A stretch of DNA of 64,000 nucleotides from Mycolicibacterium mengxianglii (GTDB lineage Bacteria > Actinomycetota > Actinomycetes > Mycobacteriales > Mycobacteriaceae): the NCBI RefSeq assembly GCF_015710575.1, contig NZ_CP065373.1, positions 2,604,001 to 2,668,000 of the forward strand, read 5' to 3'. Below, piece by piece: positions 1 to 8,197 of the stretch. The notes under the pieces are model-generated. The model made no database searches. It was not told the DNA's origin and was given only the letters and a program-made list of their open reading frames with translations. The position numbers and the translations under genes were made by a program. Numbering within the stretch: the first letter of the stretch is position 1; every line of letters begins with the position of its first letter.

Positions 1-430
1 CCGGCGACTGGTCGATGTCGTCAATCGAGTTGAGGTAGGGCAGGCCCTGTCGCAGCAGCTGCATCACCTTGCGCTCGTCGTTGACCGAATACACCTCGTT
101 CTCCGGCCAGCGCTCCTCTTCCGGGCCGAGGTCGCCGACGTTGATCAGGGTGTGCAGCATGTCGTCGTCGCGGTCCCAGCGACTGATCGAGACCGAGGCG
201 GCACCGAGTGCGAGTAACGAATGATGCGCGATCTGCTCGAGGGCCTCGTCGAAGTAGTTGGCGCACAACACCGCATGTGACATCTGCAGGAGCGCCCGCA
301 GTACGTGGACTTCGTTCGTGTCTGCCGCGTCGAGCAGGTCGGACAGCTTCAGATTGCCGGACGTGGACTTGGGCGTCACGACATACGTCCCGAGACGCCG
401 ACGCCGGCTCCCCCGTTCGATACCTTTCAT
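1..430 (-). CDS. GAF-domain protein, N-terminal part (runs off left edge)
   Basis: This reading frame is open from an ATG at 430 to the window edge, giving 143 codons with no stop. After a basic N-terminus (MKGIERGSRRRR) the protein has a helical stretch and then ALEQIAHHSLLALGAASVSIS followed by RWDRD, which is the typical opening of a GAF sensor domain as found in mycobacterial sensor and cyclic-di-GMP proteins. A purine-rich GGGGTGGG lies just before the ATG. What follows the GAF domain (GGDEF/EAL, HD-GYP, kinase or other) lies outside the window, so the output activity is unknown. An 18-bp dyad lies about 85 nt upstream (515-532). Confidence 0.7.
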   Translation of the reverse strand, partial: MKGIERGSRRRRLGTYVVTPKSTSGNLKLSDLLDAADTNEVHVLRALLQMSHAVLCANYFDEALEQIAHHSLLALGAASVSISRWDRDDDMLHTLINVGDLGPEEERWPENEVYSVNDERKVMQLLRQGLPYLNSIDDIDQSP

Positions 431-514
431 GCCCACCCCGTCAAGCGTCTGTGACTCTGCCGACGACTGTACGCAATCGGGGCTCAGGAGAAAGCAACTC
501 GCGACTAGATCTTC

Positions 515-532
515 TGTAACACGGGCGTTACA
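515..532. promoter_or_regulatory. Perfect dyad TGTAAC-N6-GTTACA
   Basis: The sequence TGTAACACGGGCGTTACA has two perfect 6-bp inverted arms around a 6-bp spacer. It lies upstream of the leftward GAF-protein gene (start 430) and overlaps the stop codon of tenA. The spacing and symmetry match those of CRP/FNR-family sites, but other dimeric regulators are equally possible. This is an inference from symmetry only. Confidence 0.4.
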
Positions 533-1208
533 CCGGCCAGTCTTCCCGCCGGTAGGAGGCGTCGAAAAACATCCACTCGTAGCGCGACGTCGTGGTGAAG
601 TGCATCCGGGCGCGCGACTCCTCCTCAGGGGCCAGTGTGGGTCCCACCCGATCGACGAGTTCGAGGACCTCGTTGACTACTCCGGCAAACTCCTCGCTGG
701 AGTAGGTGTCGATCCAGCGCTGGAACCGGGGATCCGGAGAGCCCTGTTCCACCAGGTGCCTGCCGACCTCGGCGTAAATCCAGTAGCAGGGCACGATCAC
801 CGCGAGGCCCTCGCTGAAAGTTCCCGAATAGGTGGTGGCCAGCAGATAGCTGGTGTAGGCCAGGGTGGTGGGCGCCACCGGCGTCGTGGCGATGACGGCC
901 GGGTCCAACCCGAGTTCGGGGAGCAGGCTGGCGTGCAGCGCCAGTTCGTCCTCGACCACGCCGACCGCGTGCCTGGCGAACATCGCGGTGTCAGCGAGGG
1001 TCGGACTCTTGGCGCCGACCAGCGCCAGGGTGCGCGCGTAATCACGGAGATAGTGCACGTCCTGGGCGACGTAGTGCCCGAACACGTCTGTTTCCAGCGT
1101 TCCGTCGGTGAGACCGGTCACGAACGGATGCCGCACGATTGCGTCGAAGATCGGTTCGATCTCCCGCCACAGCTGGGCCGACCAGGAATCCGGGCTGGGT
1201 ATCGTCAC
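528..1208 (-). CDS. tenA: TenA/THI-4 family thiaminase II (aminopyrimidine aminohydrolase)
   Basis: This 226-residue all-helical protein matches the TenA family, which hydrolyses the aminopyrimidine breakdown product of thiamine for salvage into hydroxymethylpyrimidine. Family landmarks are HYVAQDVHYLRDYARTLALV in the first third, the central AVIVPCYWIYAEVG with the usual cysteine, YSSEEFAGVVNEVLELVD, and the aromatic C-terminus MFFDASYRREDW. The frame is open further upstream, but that part overlaps the divergent P450 gene and has no family similarity. The GTG at 1208 is preferred because it fits the family length (about 220-230) and lies 7 nt after a TACAGT box. No other thiamine gene is adjacent. 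Confidence 0.85.
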   Translation of the reverse strand: MTIPSPDSWSAQLWREIEPIFDAIVRHPFVTGLTDGTLETDVFGHYVAQDVHYLRDYARTLALVGAKSPTLADTAMFARHAVGVVEDELALHASLLPELGLDPAVIATTPVAPTTLAYTSYLLATTYSGTFSEGLAVIVPCYWIYAEVGRHLVEQGSPDPRFQRWIDTYSSEEFAGVVNEVLELVDRVGPTLAPEEESRARMHFTTTSRYEWMFFDASYRREDWPV

Positions 1209-1215
1209 CGGCGCC

Positions 1216-1221
1216 ACTGTA
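1216..1221 (-). promoter_or_regulatory. -10 box of leaderless tenA promoter
   Basis: On the minus strand TACAGT lies 7 nt before the GTG of tenA, so transcription would start at or next to the start codon. There is no Shine-Dalgarno sequence, which is consistent with a leaderless mRNA. Confidence 0.5.
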
Positions 1222-1359
1222 GCCGACGTTTCGATCCGTGTGGCTCGCGCCCGAAAGAACCTGTCAATCAATCGTTTTCGGGTAGAGCCTGGGTGACACG
1301 CGCCGCCTGCTGGTGGGTATCGGTCGCCGTTTCGTCGCTGGTGTCTGCACAATGAGTGC

Positions 1360-2610
1360 ATGCCGACCGCCACCGACCCGCACACTTTGCTCGGCGCAGC
1401 ACTGGCCCCGGCCAACCGGATTGACCCCTATCCGCATTACCGCGGCCTACGTGAGTACGGCCCACTGCAGCTGCCGGAGGTGAGTCTGACGGTCTTCTCC
1501 TCCTTCGCCGACTGTGATGCCGTCTTGCGGCATCCGGCATCAGCCAGCGACCGGTTCAAATCGAGCATCGCCCAGCGTCAGATCGCTGCGGGTGAGGCGC
1601 CGCGACCGTTCGGGCTCGCTGGCCTGGTGGACCGGCGCCGCGCGCCGGCGTTCCTTTTCCTGGACCCCCCGGACCACACCCGTTTGCGGACGTTGGTCGC
1701 CAAGGCGTTCGTCCCGAAGGTGATCAATGAACTCGCGCCCGGCATCACCGCCCTGGTCGACTCGCTGTTGGACAAGATCGAACAGCAGGGCCGCTTCGAC
1801 GCCGTCGCCGACTTGGCGTACCCGCTGGCGGTCGGAGTGATCTGCAAACTGCTCGGTGTGCCGGTCGAGGATGAACCGCAATTCGGCCGGGCGTCGTCGC
1901 TGCTGGGGCAGACGGTGGATCCGTTCATCGCCGCGACCGGTGCGGTGCCGGAAGGTTTCGAGCAGCGCATCGAGGCGGGTAAGTGGCTGCGGCGCTATTT
2001 CGCCGAGCTGATCGAGCGCCGGCGCCGCGAGCCCTCCGATGATCTGATCTCCGCGCTGATCGCGGTGGAGGAGACAGGTGACCAGCTCACCGAGGAAGAG
2101 ATCATCTCCACCTGCAACCTGCTTCTGATCGCCGGTCACGAGTCGACGGTCAGCCTCATCGCGCACGCCGTGCTCGCGATGCTGCGCCATCCCGAGCAGT
2201 GGGCTGCGTTGGCGGCCGACCCGGGTCGGGTGCCCAAGGTGATCGAGGAGGCACTGCGGTACGACGCGCCTGCACAGCTGCTCGGCCGCATCGCGGGCGA
2301 GGACATGGTGATCGGGGAGACCGCGGTGCCGAAGGGGGACACGATGATCCTGTTGCTCGCCGCCGCGCACCGCGACCCCGCCGCCAACGAACGCCCCGAC
2401 GAATTCGATCCGGACCGGAAAGTCTGTCGACACTTGGCATTCGGGCGCGGAACACATTTCTGCCTCGGTGCCCCGCTGGTGCGGTTGGAGGCCTCGGTGG
2501 CCTTGTCGGCGGTTGCCTCGCGGTTTCCGGCTGCGCGGCTGGGCGGCGAGCCGCGCTACAAACCCAATGTCACGCTGCGCGGTCTGGCCGAGTTGCCGGT
2601 CACCGTCTAG
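1360..2610 (+). CDS. Cytochrome P450
   Basis: This 416-residue protein is a class I bacterial cytochrome P450. It shows the I-helix oxygen-activation motif AGHEST (about 258-263), the K-helix ExxR in EEALR (E297, R300) and the heme-binding loop FGRGTHFCLG with the thiolate ligand Cys368. It would need external ferredoxin and reductase, and none is encoded nearby. The substrate cannot be read from the sequence. It is divergent from tenA. The ATG at 1360 is 6 nt after a CACAAT box (1348-1353), so the mRNA may be leaderless. Confidence 0.95.
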   Translation: MPTATDPHTLLGAALAPANRIDPYPHYRGLREYGPLQLPEVSLTVFSSFADCDAVLRHPASASDRFKSSIAQRQIAAGEAPRPFGLAGLVDRRRAPAFLFLDPPDHTRLRTLVAKAFVPKVINELAPGITALVDSLLDKIEQQGRFDAVADLAYPLAVGVICKLLGVPVEDEPQFGRASSLLGQTVDPFIAATGAVPEGFEQRIEAGKWLRRYFAELIERRRREPSDDLISALIAVEETGDQLTEEEIISTCNLLLIAGHESTVSLIAHAVLAMLRHPEQWAALAADPGRVPKVIEEALRYDAPAQLLGRIAGEDMVIGETAVPKGDTMILLLAAAHRDPAANERPDEFDPDRKVCRHLAFGRGTHFCLGAPLVRLEASVALSAVASRFPAARLGGEPRYKPNVTLRGLAELPVTV

Positions 2611-2652
2611 GGCGTCGGGGTACGGCCTGCCGTCGTGCATACGGTAAACCCC

Positions 2653-2658
2653 TAGACT
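2653..2658 (+). promoter_or_regulatory. -10 box of probable leaderless promoter
   Basis: TAGACT lies 8 nt before the GTG at 2667, with no ribosome-binding site between. The same hexamer occurs at 34485-34490, 6 nt before another GTG start. Confidence 0.5.
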
Positions 2659-2666
2659 GATCGATC

Positions 2667-3449
2667 GTGGCTATTGTTTTCGGTTTCGTCCCCTGGATCG
2701 TCTACTGGGTTCTGGTGGGTAACACCCCGTTTCTGGTCTCCGCTCTCGCCGCACTGGCGACCGCGGTGGCCGCCCTGGCGGTCGGTCGGTATCAGAACGC
2801 CCCGGGTCGATGGCTTGAAATCGGCGCTGTCGCAACTTTCCTCACGGTGACCATCGATGCGGTGGCGATGAGCGCACAGGTCCTCGAGCAGTGGGCACTA
2901 CCGGTGAGCTACGCCTTGATCCTGGTGACAGTCGTGGTGGGAGTGGTGTTCGGCAAGCCGTTCATGCGCGAACTCGCCGCGGTGGGCCAGCCTCCGCATG
3001 TTCTGGAGAGCGAGGGCTTCCAGCGCACGACGGCGCGAATGACATGGATCTGGGTGGCTGCGCTCGGCGGTATGACGGTGTCGGCGCTGATCCCGTCGAT
3101 CCTGTGGCGGGACGCGTCTTTCCGTGCTGCGGAAACCCCGAAGGAGTACGTGCTCTATTGGGTCATCCCGCTGGCGCTGCTGGTCGCGGCGGTACTCATG
3201 ACGTGCATCCGGCCCGACGAGCTGGCGGCAGGCGCCAGCAATGTGGTTCGGAAGACGACGTTCGTGGCCTACAGCGAAGCCGCTATCGACGAGCTCTATT
3301 ACCTGGCCACCGAACACGTCAACCGCGAAGTGGGACCCGCGGAGGAAGCTTTCCAGGTCAAGGTGGGCGGGTCGGGGCTGCCGCTCGTGGGTGATGAGTC
3401 CCGTCAGTCGTGGCCGGCGACATACAAGGTGCGGCAGCGTCGCAGGTAG
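2667..3449 (+). CDS. Multi-pass membrane protein of unknown function
   Basis: This 260-residue protein has about six hydrophobic segments (roughly residues 5-22, 24-42, 50-70, 77-97, 128-148 and 158-180). A soluble C-terminal tail of about 80 residues includes DELYYLATEHVNREVG. I do not recognise a functional family. The GTG start follows a -10-like TAGACT. It ends 43 nt before tpx, so the two may be co-transcribed. Confidence 0.75.
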   Translation: MAIVFGFVPWIVYWVLVGNTPFLVSALAALATAVAALAVGRYQNAPGRWLEIGAVATFLTVTIDAVAMSAQVLEQWALPVSYALILVTVVVGVVFGKPFMRELAAVGQPPHVLESEGFQRTTARMTWIWVAALGGMTVSALIPSILWRDASFRAAETPKEYVLYWVIPLALLVAAVLMTCIRPDELAAGASNVVRKTTFVAYSEAAIDELYYLATEHVNREVGPAEEAFQVKVGGSGLPLVGDESRQSWPATYKVRQRRR

Positions 3450-3492
3450 ACCTGCCTGACACCCGGGGCAACCTTCTTGGCAGACTGTGCCC

Positions 3493-3987
3493 ATGGCACA
3501 GATAACCCTGCGTGGAAATCCCATCAACACGGTCGGCGAGCTGCCGCCGGTCGGCGCCCCGGCGCCCGCCTTCAGCTTGACCGGCAGCGACCTCGGAGCG
3601 GTCAGCAGTGATCAGTTCAAAGGCAAGCCCGTGTTGCTGAACATCTTCCCGTCGGTGGACACCCCGGTGTGCGCGACCAGCGTGCGCACCTTCAACGAAC
3701 GCGCTGCCGCCAGCGGAGTGTCGGTGCTGTGCGTGTCGAAGGATCTGCCGTTCGCGCAGAACCGTTTCTGCGGCGCCGAGGGCATCGAGAACGTCACCAC
3801 CGCTTCGGCATTCCGCGACAGCTTCGGTGAAGATTTCGGCATCACCATCACCGACGGTCCGATGGCCGGACTGCTGGGCCGCGCCGTCGTGGTGATCGAC
3901 GCCGACGGCAAGATCGCCTACACCGAACTGGTGCCGGAGATCGGTCAAGAACCTGATTACGACGCCGCGCTCGCTGCACTGAGCTGA
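3493..3987 (+). CDS. tpx: Thiol peroxidase Tpx
   Basis: This is a 164-residue atypical 2-Cys peroxiredoxin that reduces hydroperoxides using thioredoxin-type donors in the cytoplasm. The peroxidatic Cys60 is in SVDTPVCATS and the resolving Cys93 is in RFCGAEGIENV. Cys80 is also present, as in the mycobacterial enzyme. The N-terminus MAQITLRGNP is the usual mycobacterial start, so the ATG at 3493 is chosen over an in-frame GTG two codons upstream. A strong hairpin follows the gene. Confidence 0.97.
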   Translation: MAQITLRGNPINTVGELPPVGAPAPAFSLTGSDLGAVSSDQFKGKPVLLNIFPSVDTPVCATSVRTFNERAAASGVSVLCVSKDLPFAQNRFCGAEGIENVTTASAFRDSFGEDFGITITDGPMAGLLGRAVVVIDADGKIAYTELVPEIGQEPDYDAALAALS

Positions 3988-3996
3988 CGTAACACG

Positions 3997-4054
3997 AAGT
4001 CCCCTGGGTGGGGCCGAGCCGTCTTCGGGCAGCTCGGCATCCCCGGGGGACTTT
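3997..4054 (+). terminator. Hairpin terminator after tpx
   Basis: AAGTCCCC at 3997 pairs with GGGGACTT ending at 4053, and internal GGGGCCGAG/CTCGGC-CCCC pairing extends the stem. Only a short T-rich run (TTTGTTGT) follows. It lies between the convergent tpx and the HNH remnant and could serve both strands. Confidence 0.7.
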
Positions 4055-4083
4055 GTTGTATGGGCCTCCGCCACCTCTGACGG

Positions 4084-5164
4084 TCAGAAGGGTGGTTCGT
4101 CGTCGTCTTGTGGTTTGGGTGGTGGGGGTGGTTGCCAGTCGGCGGTGATGGTTTCGTCTTCGAGGGGGTTGTTGACCCAGGTGCACCAGGGGCTGGTGCT
4201 GGGTTGGCCGTTGAGGACCAGGTGCATCCGCCGAACGTTGTTGCGCCAGATCCGGATGTCGATTTCGTGGGCGCGGGCACGGTTGATCCATAGGGTTTCG
4301 GCGTTGGCGGCGCGTTTGGCCTGCATCCCGGCTTTGGCTGCGGCGCTGCGTCGGGTTTTGTCGCGGCGGTGGTTACTGCGCCGCGGGGGCGGGGCAGCGC
4401 AGGCGGCTTTGATGTCGGGGAACAACTCCGCCCCATCCGGGGTGCTGCGATAGGTCCGCCCCGTGGGTGAGGTCCAGACCACGGTCCCATCGGGCAGTTG
4501 CTGATCGCGCCACCCGTCGGGGCCGGAATGGAAGGTCTTGAGGCGGTGATGCTGGCGGCATTTGGCATCGAGGTTGGCCGGCATGGTCCAGCCGCCACGC
4601 ACCGGGTGCCGGTGATCGAAGGCCACACTGTGATCGAGGTCAGCACGCCAGGCGGGCCGGTTGCAGCCGGGGAAACTGCACGTCAGATCCCGACACCGGA
4701 TCCAGCGTGCCACCGCCGCGGACGGCTGATGACGCAGCAACTCCGCAGCATCCAGCGTGGGAGCGGCGGTGGGCCGCAACAACGCCCCACCCTCGGCGAG
4801 ATCCCGGACCTGGCTGGCGTCGATCACCCCGTACCCGTCGAGGTAACCCGGATCCTCGCTGCGGCCGGTGAGGGTGTCGGCGCTGGCGATGACATTGATG
4901 ACAACCCGCGCCGGACCCCCCGCCGCCCCGTCGGGCACGCCGTCGTGGGTGGCGGGGCAGTCGGGCTGCCCGCAGGCACACCCCAGGACGAAGCGGCCGT
5001 ACTGCCCGGCGGCGACAAACTGGCGCATTGGCAAAATCGCCGACGGCCCGATTGTGAGCGGCCGCCACCAACGCCATCAACGACACGCACTCGGCCAGCT
5101 GATCGCGGCGTTCGGAAGTGGTCGCGTATCTCCGCAAACAGTCCGCCAGTAACCGTTGGGTCAC
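4084..5164 (-). pseudogene. HNH endonuclease / DUF222 (13E12-type) remnant
   Basis: The longest frame (4084-5034, 316 codons) carries the C-terminal half of a 13E12/DUF222 HNH protein. It has the zinc-type CRDLTCSFPGCNRPAW, then DLDHSVAFDH, N and CRQHHRLKTFH, and a proline-rich, acidic end. Full-length relatives are about 400-500 residues. Here the N-terminal DUF222 helices are missing. A further coding-like piece (TQRLLADCLRRYATTSERRD) lies in another frame up to 5164. Truncation plus a probable frameshift indicates a decaying copy. The HNH residues themselves look intact, so a short functional product cannot be excluded. Confidence 0.65.
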
Positions 5165-5281
5165 GGATCGGCATCTGATTGACGTTGTGCCAGGCGGGAA
5201 TTGGGATCATGTGCCGACTTAGATGTACAAGTAGGTGTAGAAAAGTTTGCCCTCAAGCAAAGTTCCAGGAGAAAAGGTGAC

Positions 5282-5917
5282 ATGCTGAGACGCCTCTATG
5301 CCGTCGTGTGCAGTTCGGCTCTAGTGCTGGCAGTGGTGGCGGGGACGGCGCTGGGCACCTCTGGAGTCGCGGCCGCAGATCCATTTGGCCGCACCCCGGC
5401 GCAGCTACAGGCGATCAGCGATGTCATCGGTCGGGCGCTGTCGGCGCGCGGCGTCCCCTTCACCTACGGCGGCGGAAATGCCGACGGCCCGACGCGTGGC
5501 ACCCCGCGTCAGGCGCCCAGCGAGCCGGCGGTCGTCGTCGACTCCGCTGCCACCGGCCTGGTCGTCCCGCCGAGCCTGGGGCTGAGCCTCCCGCAGGTGA
5601 GCAGCCCTACCGTCGTCGTCCCGGATCCCGCCGCCGATGTCGTCGGGTTCGACGCCTCCGGCCTGATCGTCTACGCCTTTGCCGGTGTCGGAATCAAGCT
5701 GCCGCGCTCGTCGGGCGAGCAGTACCTGGCGGCACGGAAGGTGCAGCCGGCAATGGCGCTGCCCGGTGACCTGATCTTCTATGGTCCCGACGGCACGCAG
5801 AGTGTCGCGCTGTTCATCGGCAACGGCCAGATGGTCGAGACCACCGACTCGGGCGTCTCGGTGTCGGCGGTGCGTACCAACGGGATGACCCCCTACCTCG
5901 GCCGGATCATCGGCTGA
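5282..5917 (+). CDS. ripD: RipD-like secreted non-catalytic NlpC/P60 protein
   Basis: This 211-residue exported protein has a signal peptide (residues 1-32, cut after GVAAA) and a C-terminal NlpC/P60 fold. The catalytic cysteine of the DCSGL motif is replaced by Ala125 (FDASGL), and the position of the catalytic histidine holds Ser174 (TQSVALFIG). The same losses are known for M. tuberculosis RipD, which binds peptidoglycan without cleaving it. A peptidoglycan-binding role is therefore inferred. The ATG at 5282 follows a good AGGAGAAAAGG ribosome site, so the longer upstream frame is not used. The acyltransferase downstream keeps the ripD-acyltransferase neighbourhood seen in M. tuberculosis. 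Confidence 0.9.
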   Translation: MLRRLYAVVCSSALVLAVVAGTALGTSGVAAADPFGRTPAQLQAISDVIGRALSARGVPFTYGGGNADGPTRGTPRQAPSEPAVVVDSAATGLVVPPSLGLSLPQVSSPTVVVPDPAADVVGFDASGLIVYAFAGVGIKLPRSSGEQYLAARKVQPAMALPGDLIFYGPDGTQSVALFIGNGQMVETTDSGVSVSAVRTNGMTPYLGRIIG

Positions 5918-5951
5918 CCTCCGCGCGTGGAGGGAACCCGGATCGAGCCGA

Positions 5952-5957
5952 TATGAT
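5952..5957 (+). promoter_or_regulatory. -10 box (TATGAT) upstream of acyltransferase
   Basis: TATGAT is a near-consensus sigma-A -10 hexamer in the 212-nt gap between ripD and the acyltransferase gene. It would start a transcript near 5964. No convincing -35 accompanies it. Confidence 0.4.
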
Positions 5958-6129
5958 CGCCGCACGCGTTTAGGGCCTTGCAACGGGGCCCCGCGGAGAA
6001 CCTGAGAACCAGACGCGTGCAGACATCCTTCAACGAGACCCCAGCGACCACCGGCGCCAGCCCGCCCCGGACGCGAACCCGCGGCGGATCAGGCACGACC
6101 TCGAGGGACTGCGCGGAATCGCGATCGCG

Positions 6130-8142
6130 TTGGTGGTGGCGTTCCATGTGTGGCTCGGCCGGGTGTCCGGAGGCGTGGACGTCTTCCTGGTTCTGTCCGG
6201 GTTCTTCTTCGGGGGCCGCCTGCTCAGAGTCGCCCAGCAGGGGCAGCGGCTGTCGCTGCCGCGGGAGTTGACCCGACTGGCGCGACGGTTGTTACCGGCG
6301 TTGGTGTTCGTCCTGGCGGTATGTGCCGTTCTCACGGTGCTGATCCAGCCGCAGACCCGCTGGGAGGCTTTCGCCGATCAGACACTGGCGAGCCTGGGTT
6401 ATTTCCAGAACTGGCATCTTGCCAGCACGGTCAACGACTATCTGCGCGCCGGTGAGGCGGTCAGCCCGCTGCAGCACCTGTGGTCGATGTCGGTGCAGGG
6501 GCAATTCTTCGCGGCCACGCTGCTGGTGGTCGCACTGGTGACGGTGCTGGGAGCGCGGCTGTCGTCGCGCTTGAGACGGGGCACCATCGTCGCCATCGTC
6601 GGGCTCGCGGCCTTGGCGTCCTTCGTCTACGCCAACTTCGCCCATGTCGCCGATCAGGCCAGTGCCTACTACGACACCTTCGCCCGCGCCTGGGAGCCGC
6701 TGGCGGGGGTGCTGGCCGCGGCGATGATCAGCAGAATCCGGTGGCCGGGTTGGCTGCGGGTGTCGGCGGCGTGCCTGGGGCTGGTGGCGATCCTGCTGTG
6801 CGGCGTTCTGATCGACGGGGTGCGCGAGTATCCGGCCCGGTGGGCGCTGGTACCGGTGGGCGCGACCCTTCTGGTGATCTTCGCAGGGGGCGGCGCCGAC
6901 CAGCCCGAGACCAGGCCCCAGCTCGGGCCGATGCGACTGCTGAGCCTGCCGCCGCTGGTCACCTTGGGGGCGATCGGGTACTCGCTGTACCTGTGGCACT
7001 GGCCGGTGCTGATCCTGTGGTTGGCCTACACCGACCGCGAGTCGGCCGGCATTGTCGACGGCGCCGCGATCATCGCGGTATCGGTGGCAGCGGCGTGGCT
7101 GACGTTGCGCCTGATCGAGGAGCCGCTGCGTGACCGTGGGGCCTCCGTGCCATCGGCTCACTCGCGGCGCCGGGGCACGCTCACCCTGGCTGCGGCGACG
7201 GTGCTGGCCCTGGTGAGCGCCGGCCTGGTCATGGCTTCTTTCGGGTGGCGTCAGCATGTCGAACTCGTGCGGTCCAGCGGCAGCGAACTGACCACCCTGC
7301 CGGCGCGCGACTATCCCGGTGCCCGGGCCCTGATCGCGCAGGCGCGGGTCGCCAAACTTCCGATGCGGCCCTCGGTGCTCGAGGCGCGTGAAGACCAGCC
7401 GGCCACCAGTGTCGACGGCTGTATCACCGAGTTCCTCAGCACCGACCTCATCACCTGCGTGTACGGCGATCAGACCGCGACCCGCACCATCGCTCTGGCC
7501 GGGGGGTCACACTCCGAACACTGGATCACCGCGCTGGATCTGCTCGGTCGCCAGCAGGGTTTCAAGGTCACGACCTACCTCAAGATGGGCTGCCCGCTGA
7601 CCACCGACGAGGTGCCGATCATCGCCGGCTCGCTGGAGCCGTATCCGGAATGCCGCGTCTGGATCGACGACGCGATAAACCGGCTGATCGCCGATCGCCC
7701 GGATTTCGTCTTCACCACCACCACCAGGCCGTACACCGACGGCCCCGGTGACTTCGTACCCGGCAATTACCTGGGAATCTGGGACCGGCTCGCCGAGAAC
7801 GGGATCGCCATCCTCGGGCTTCGTGACACTCCGTGGATGTTCCGCGACGGTGTGCTGTTCTCTCCGCCGGACTGCATTGCCGGCGGTGGCGACGCCGACT
7901 CCTGCGGGCTGCCCCGCAGCGAGGCGTTGAGCGAATCCAACCCGACCTTCGACTACGCCGGCAGGTACCCGCTGATGTCGCTGCTGGATCTCAGCGATGC
8001 GATTTGCAGTGCGGAGACCTGCCGTGCGGTCGAGGGCAATGTCCTGGTCTACCACGATGAACACCACCTTTCGGCGACCTATGTTCGGTCGTTGGCCGAC
8101 GAGTTGGCACGCCAACTCTCGGACGCGACCGGTTGGTGGTAG
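6130..8142 (+). CDS. Acyltransferase-3 with C-terminal SGNH domain, start unresolved
   Basis: The N-terminal half (about 350 residues, some ten membrane spans) is an acyltransferase-3 domain with SGFFFGGRLL and QHLWSMSVQGQFF. The C-terminal third is an extracytoplasmic SGNH hydrolase-like domain with GGSHSEHW (about 458) and YHDEHHLS (about 641). Such fusions (OafA type, M. tuberculosis Rv1565c) transfer acyl groups to envelope glycans. The conserved family start IRHDLEGLRGIAIA is encoded in this frame from about 6088, upstream of the TTG at 6130. However, the frame has no ATG, GTG or TTG between its stop at 5971 and 6130. A protein-like N-terminus (VQTSFNETPATTG from GTG 6017) lies in a different frame, suggesting a frameshift or a sequence error. 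Confidence 0.85.
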   Translation: MVVAFHVWLGRVSGGVDVFLVLSGFFFGGRLLRVAQQGQRLSLPRELTRLARRLLPALVFVLAVCAVLTVLIQPQTRWEAFADQTLASLGYFQNWHLASTVNDYLRAGEAVSPLQHLWSMSVQGQFFAATLLVVALVTVLGARLSSRLRRGTIVAIVGLAALASFVYANFAHVADQASAYYDTFARAWEPLAGVLAAAMISRIRWPGWLRVSAACLGLVAILLCGVLIDGVREYPARWALVPVGATLLVIFAGGGADQPETRPQLGPMRLLSLPPLVTLGAIGYSLYLWHWPVLILWLAYTDRESAGIVDGAAIIAVSVAAAWLTLRLIEEPLRDRGASVPSAHSRRRGTLTLAAATVLALVSAGLVMASFGWRQHVELVRSSGSELTTLPARDYPGARALIAQARVAKLPMRPSVLEAREDQPATSVDGCITEFLSTDLITCVYGDQTATRTIALAGGSHSEHWITALDLLGRQQGFKVTTYLKMGCPLTTDEVPIIAGSLEPYPECRVWIDDAINRLIADRPDFVFTTTTRPYTDGPGDFVPGNYLGIWDRLAENGIAILGLRDTPWMFRDGVLFSPPDCIAGGGDADSCGLPRSEALSESNPTFDYAGRYPLMSLLDLSDAICSAETCRAVEGNVLVYHDEHHLSATYVRSLADELARQLSDATGWW

Positions 8143-8152
8143 GCCGGGCACG

Positions 8153-8182
8153 CAAAAACGACCCCCGCCGTGACGGGGGCCG
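8153..8182 (-). terminator. Intrinsic terminator of the leftward gene at 8198
   Basis: Read leftward, GGCCCCCGTCACGGCGGGGGTC forms a GC hairpin followed by TTTTTG. It lies 15 nt beyond the stop of the gene ending at 8198 and 10 nt after the rightward acyltransferase. Confidence 0.75.
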
Positions 8183-8197
8183 TTCTCGAAGGAAGTG

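Noticed and set aside
258..1355. Long open frame antisense to tenA (365 codons)
   Set aside because: It mirrors tenA on the other strand, a common effect of high GC at third positions. The residue make-up (many H, R, G) has no family motif and it also overlaps the P450 promoter.
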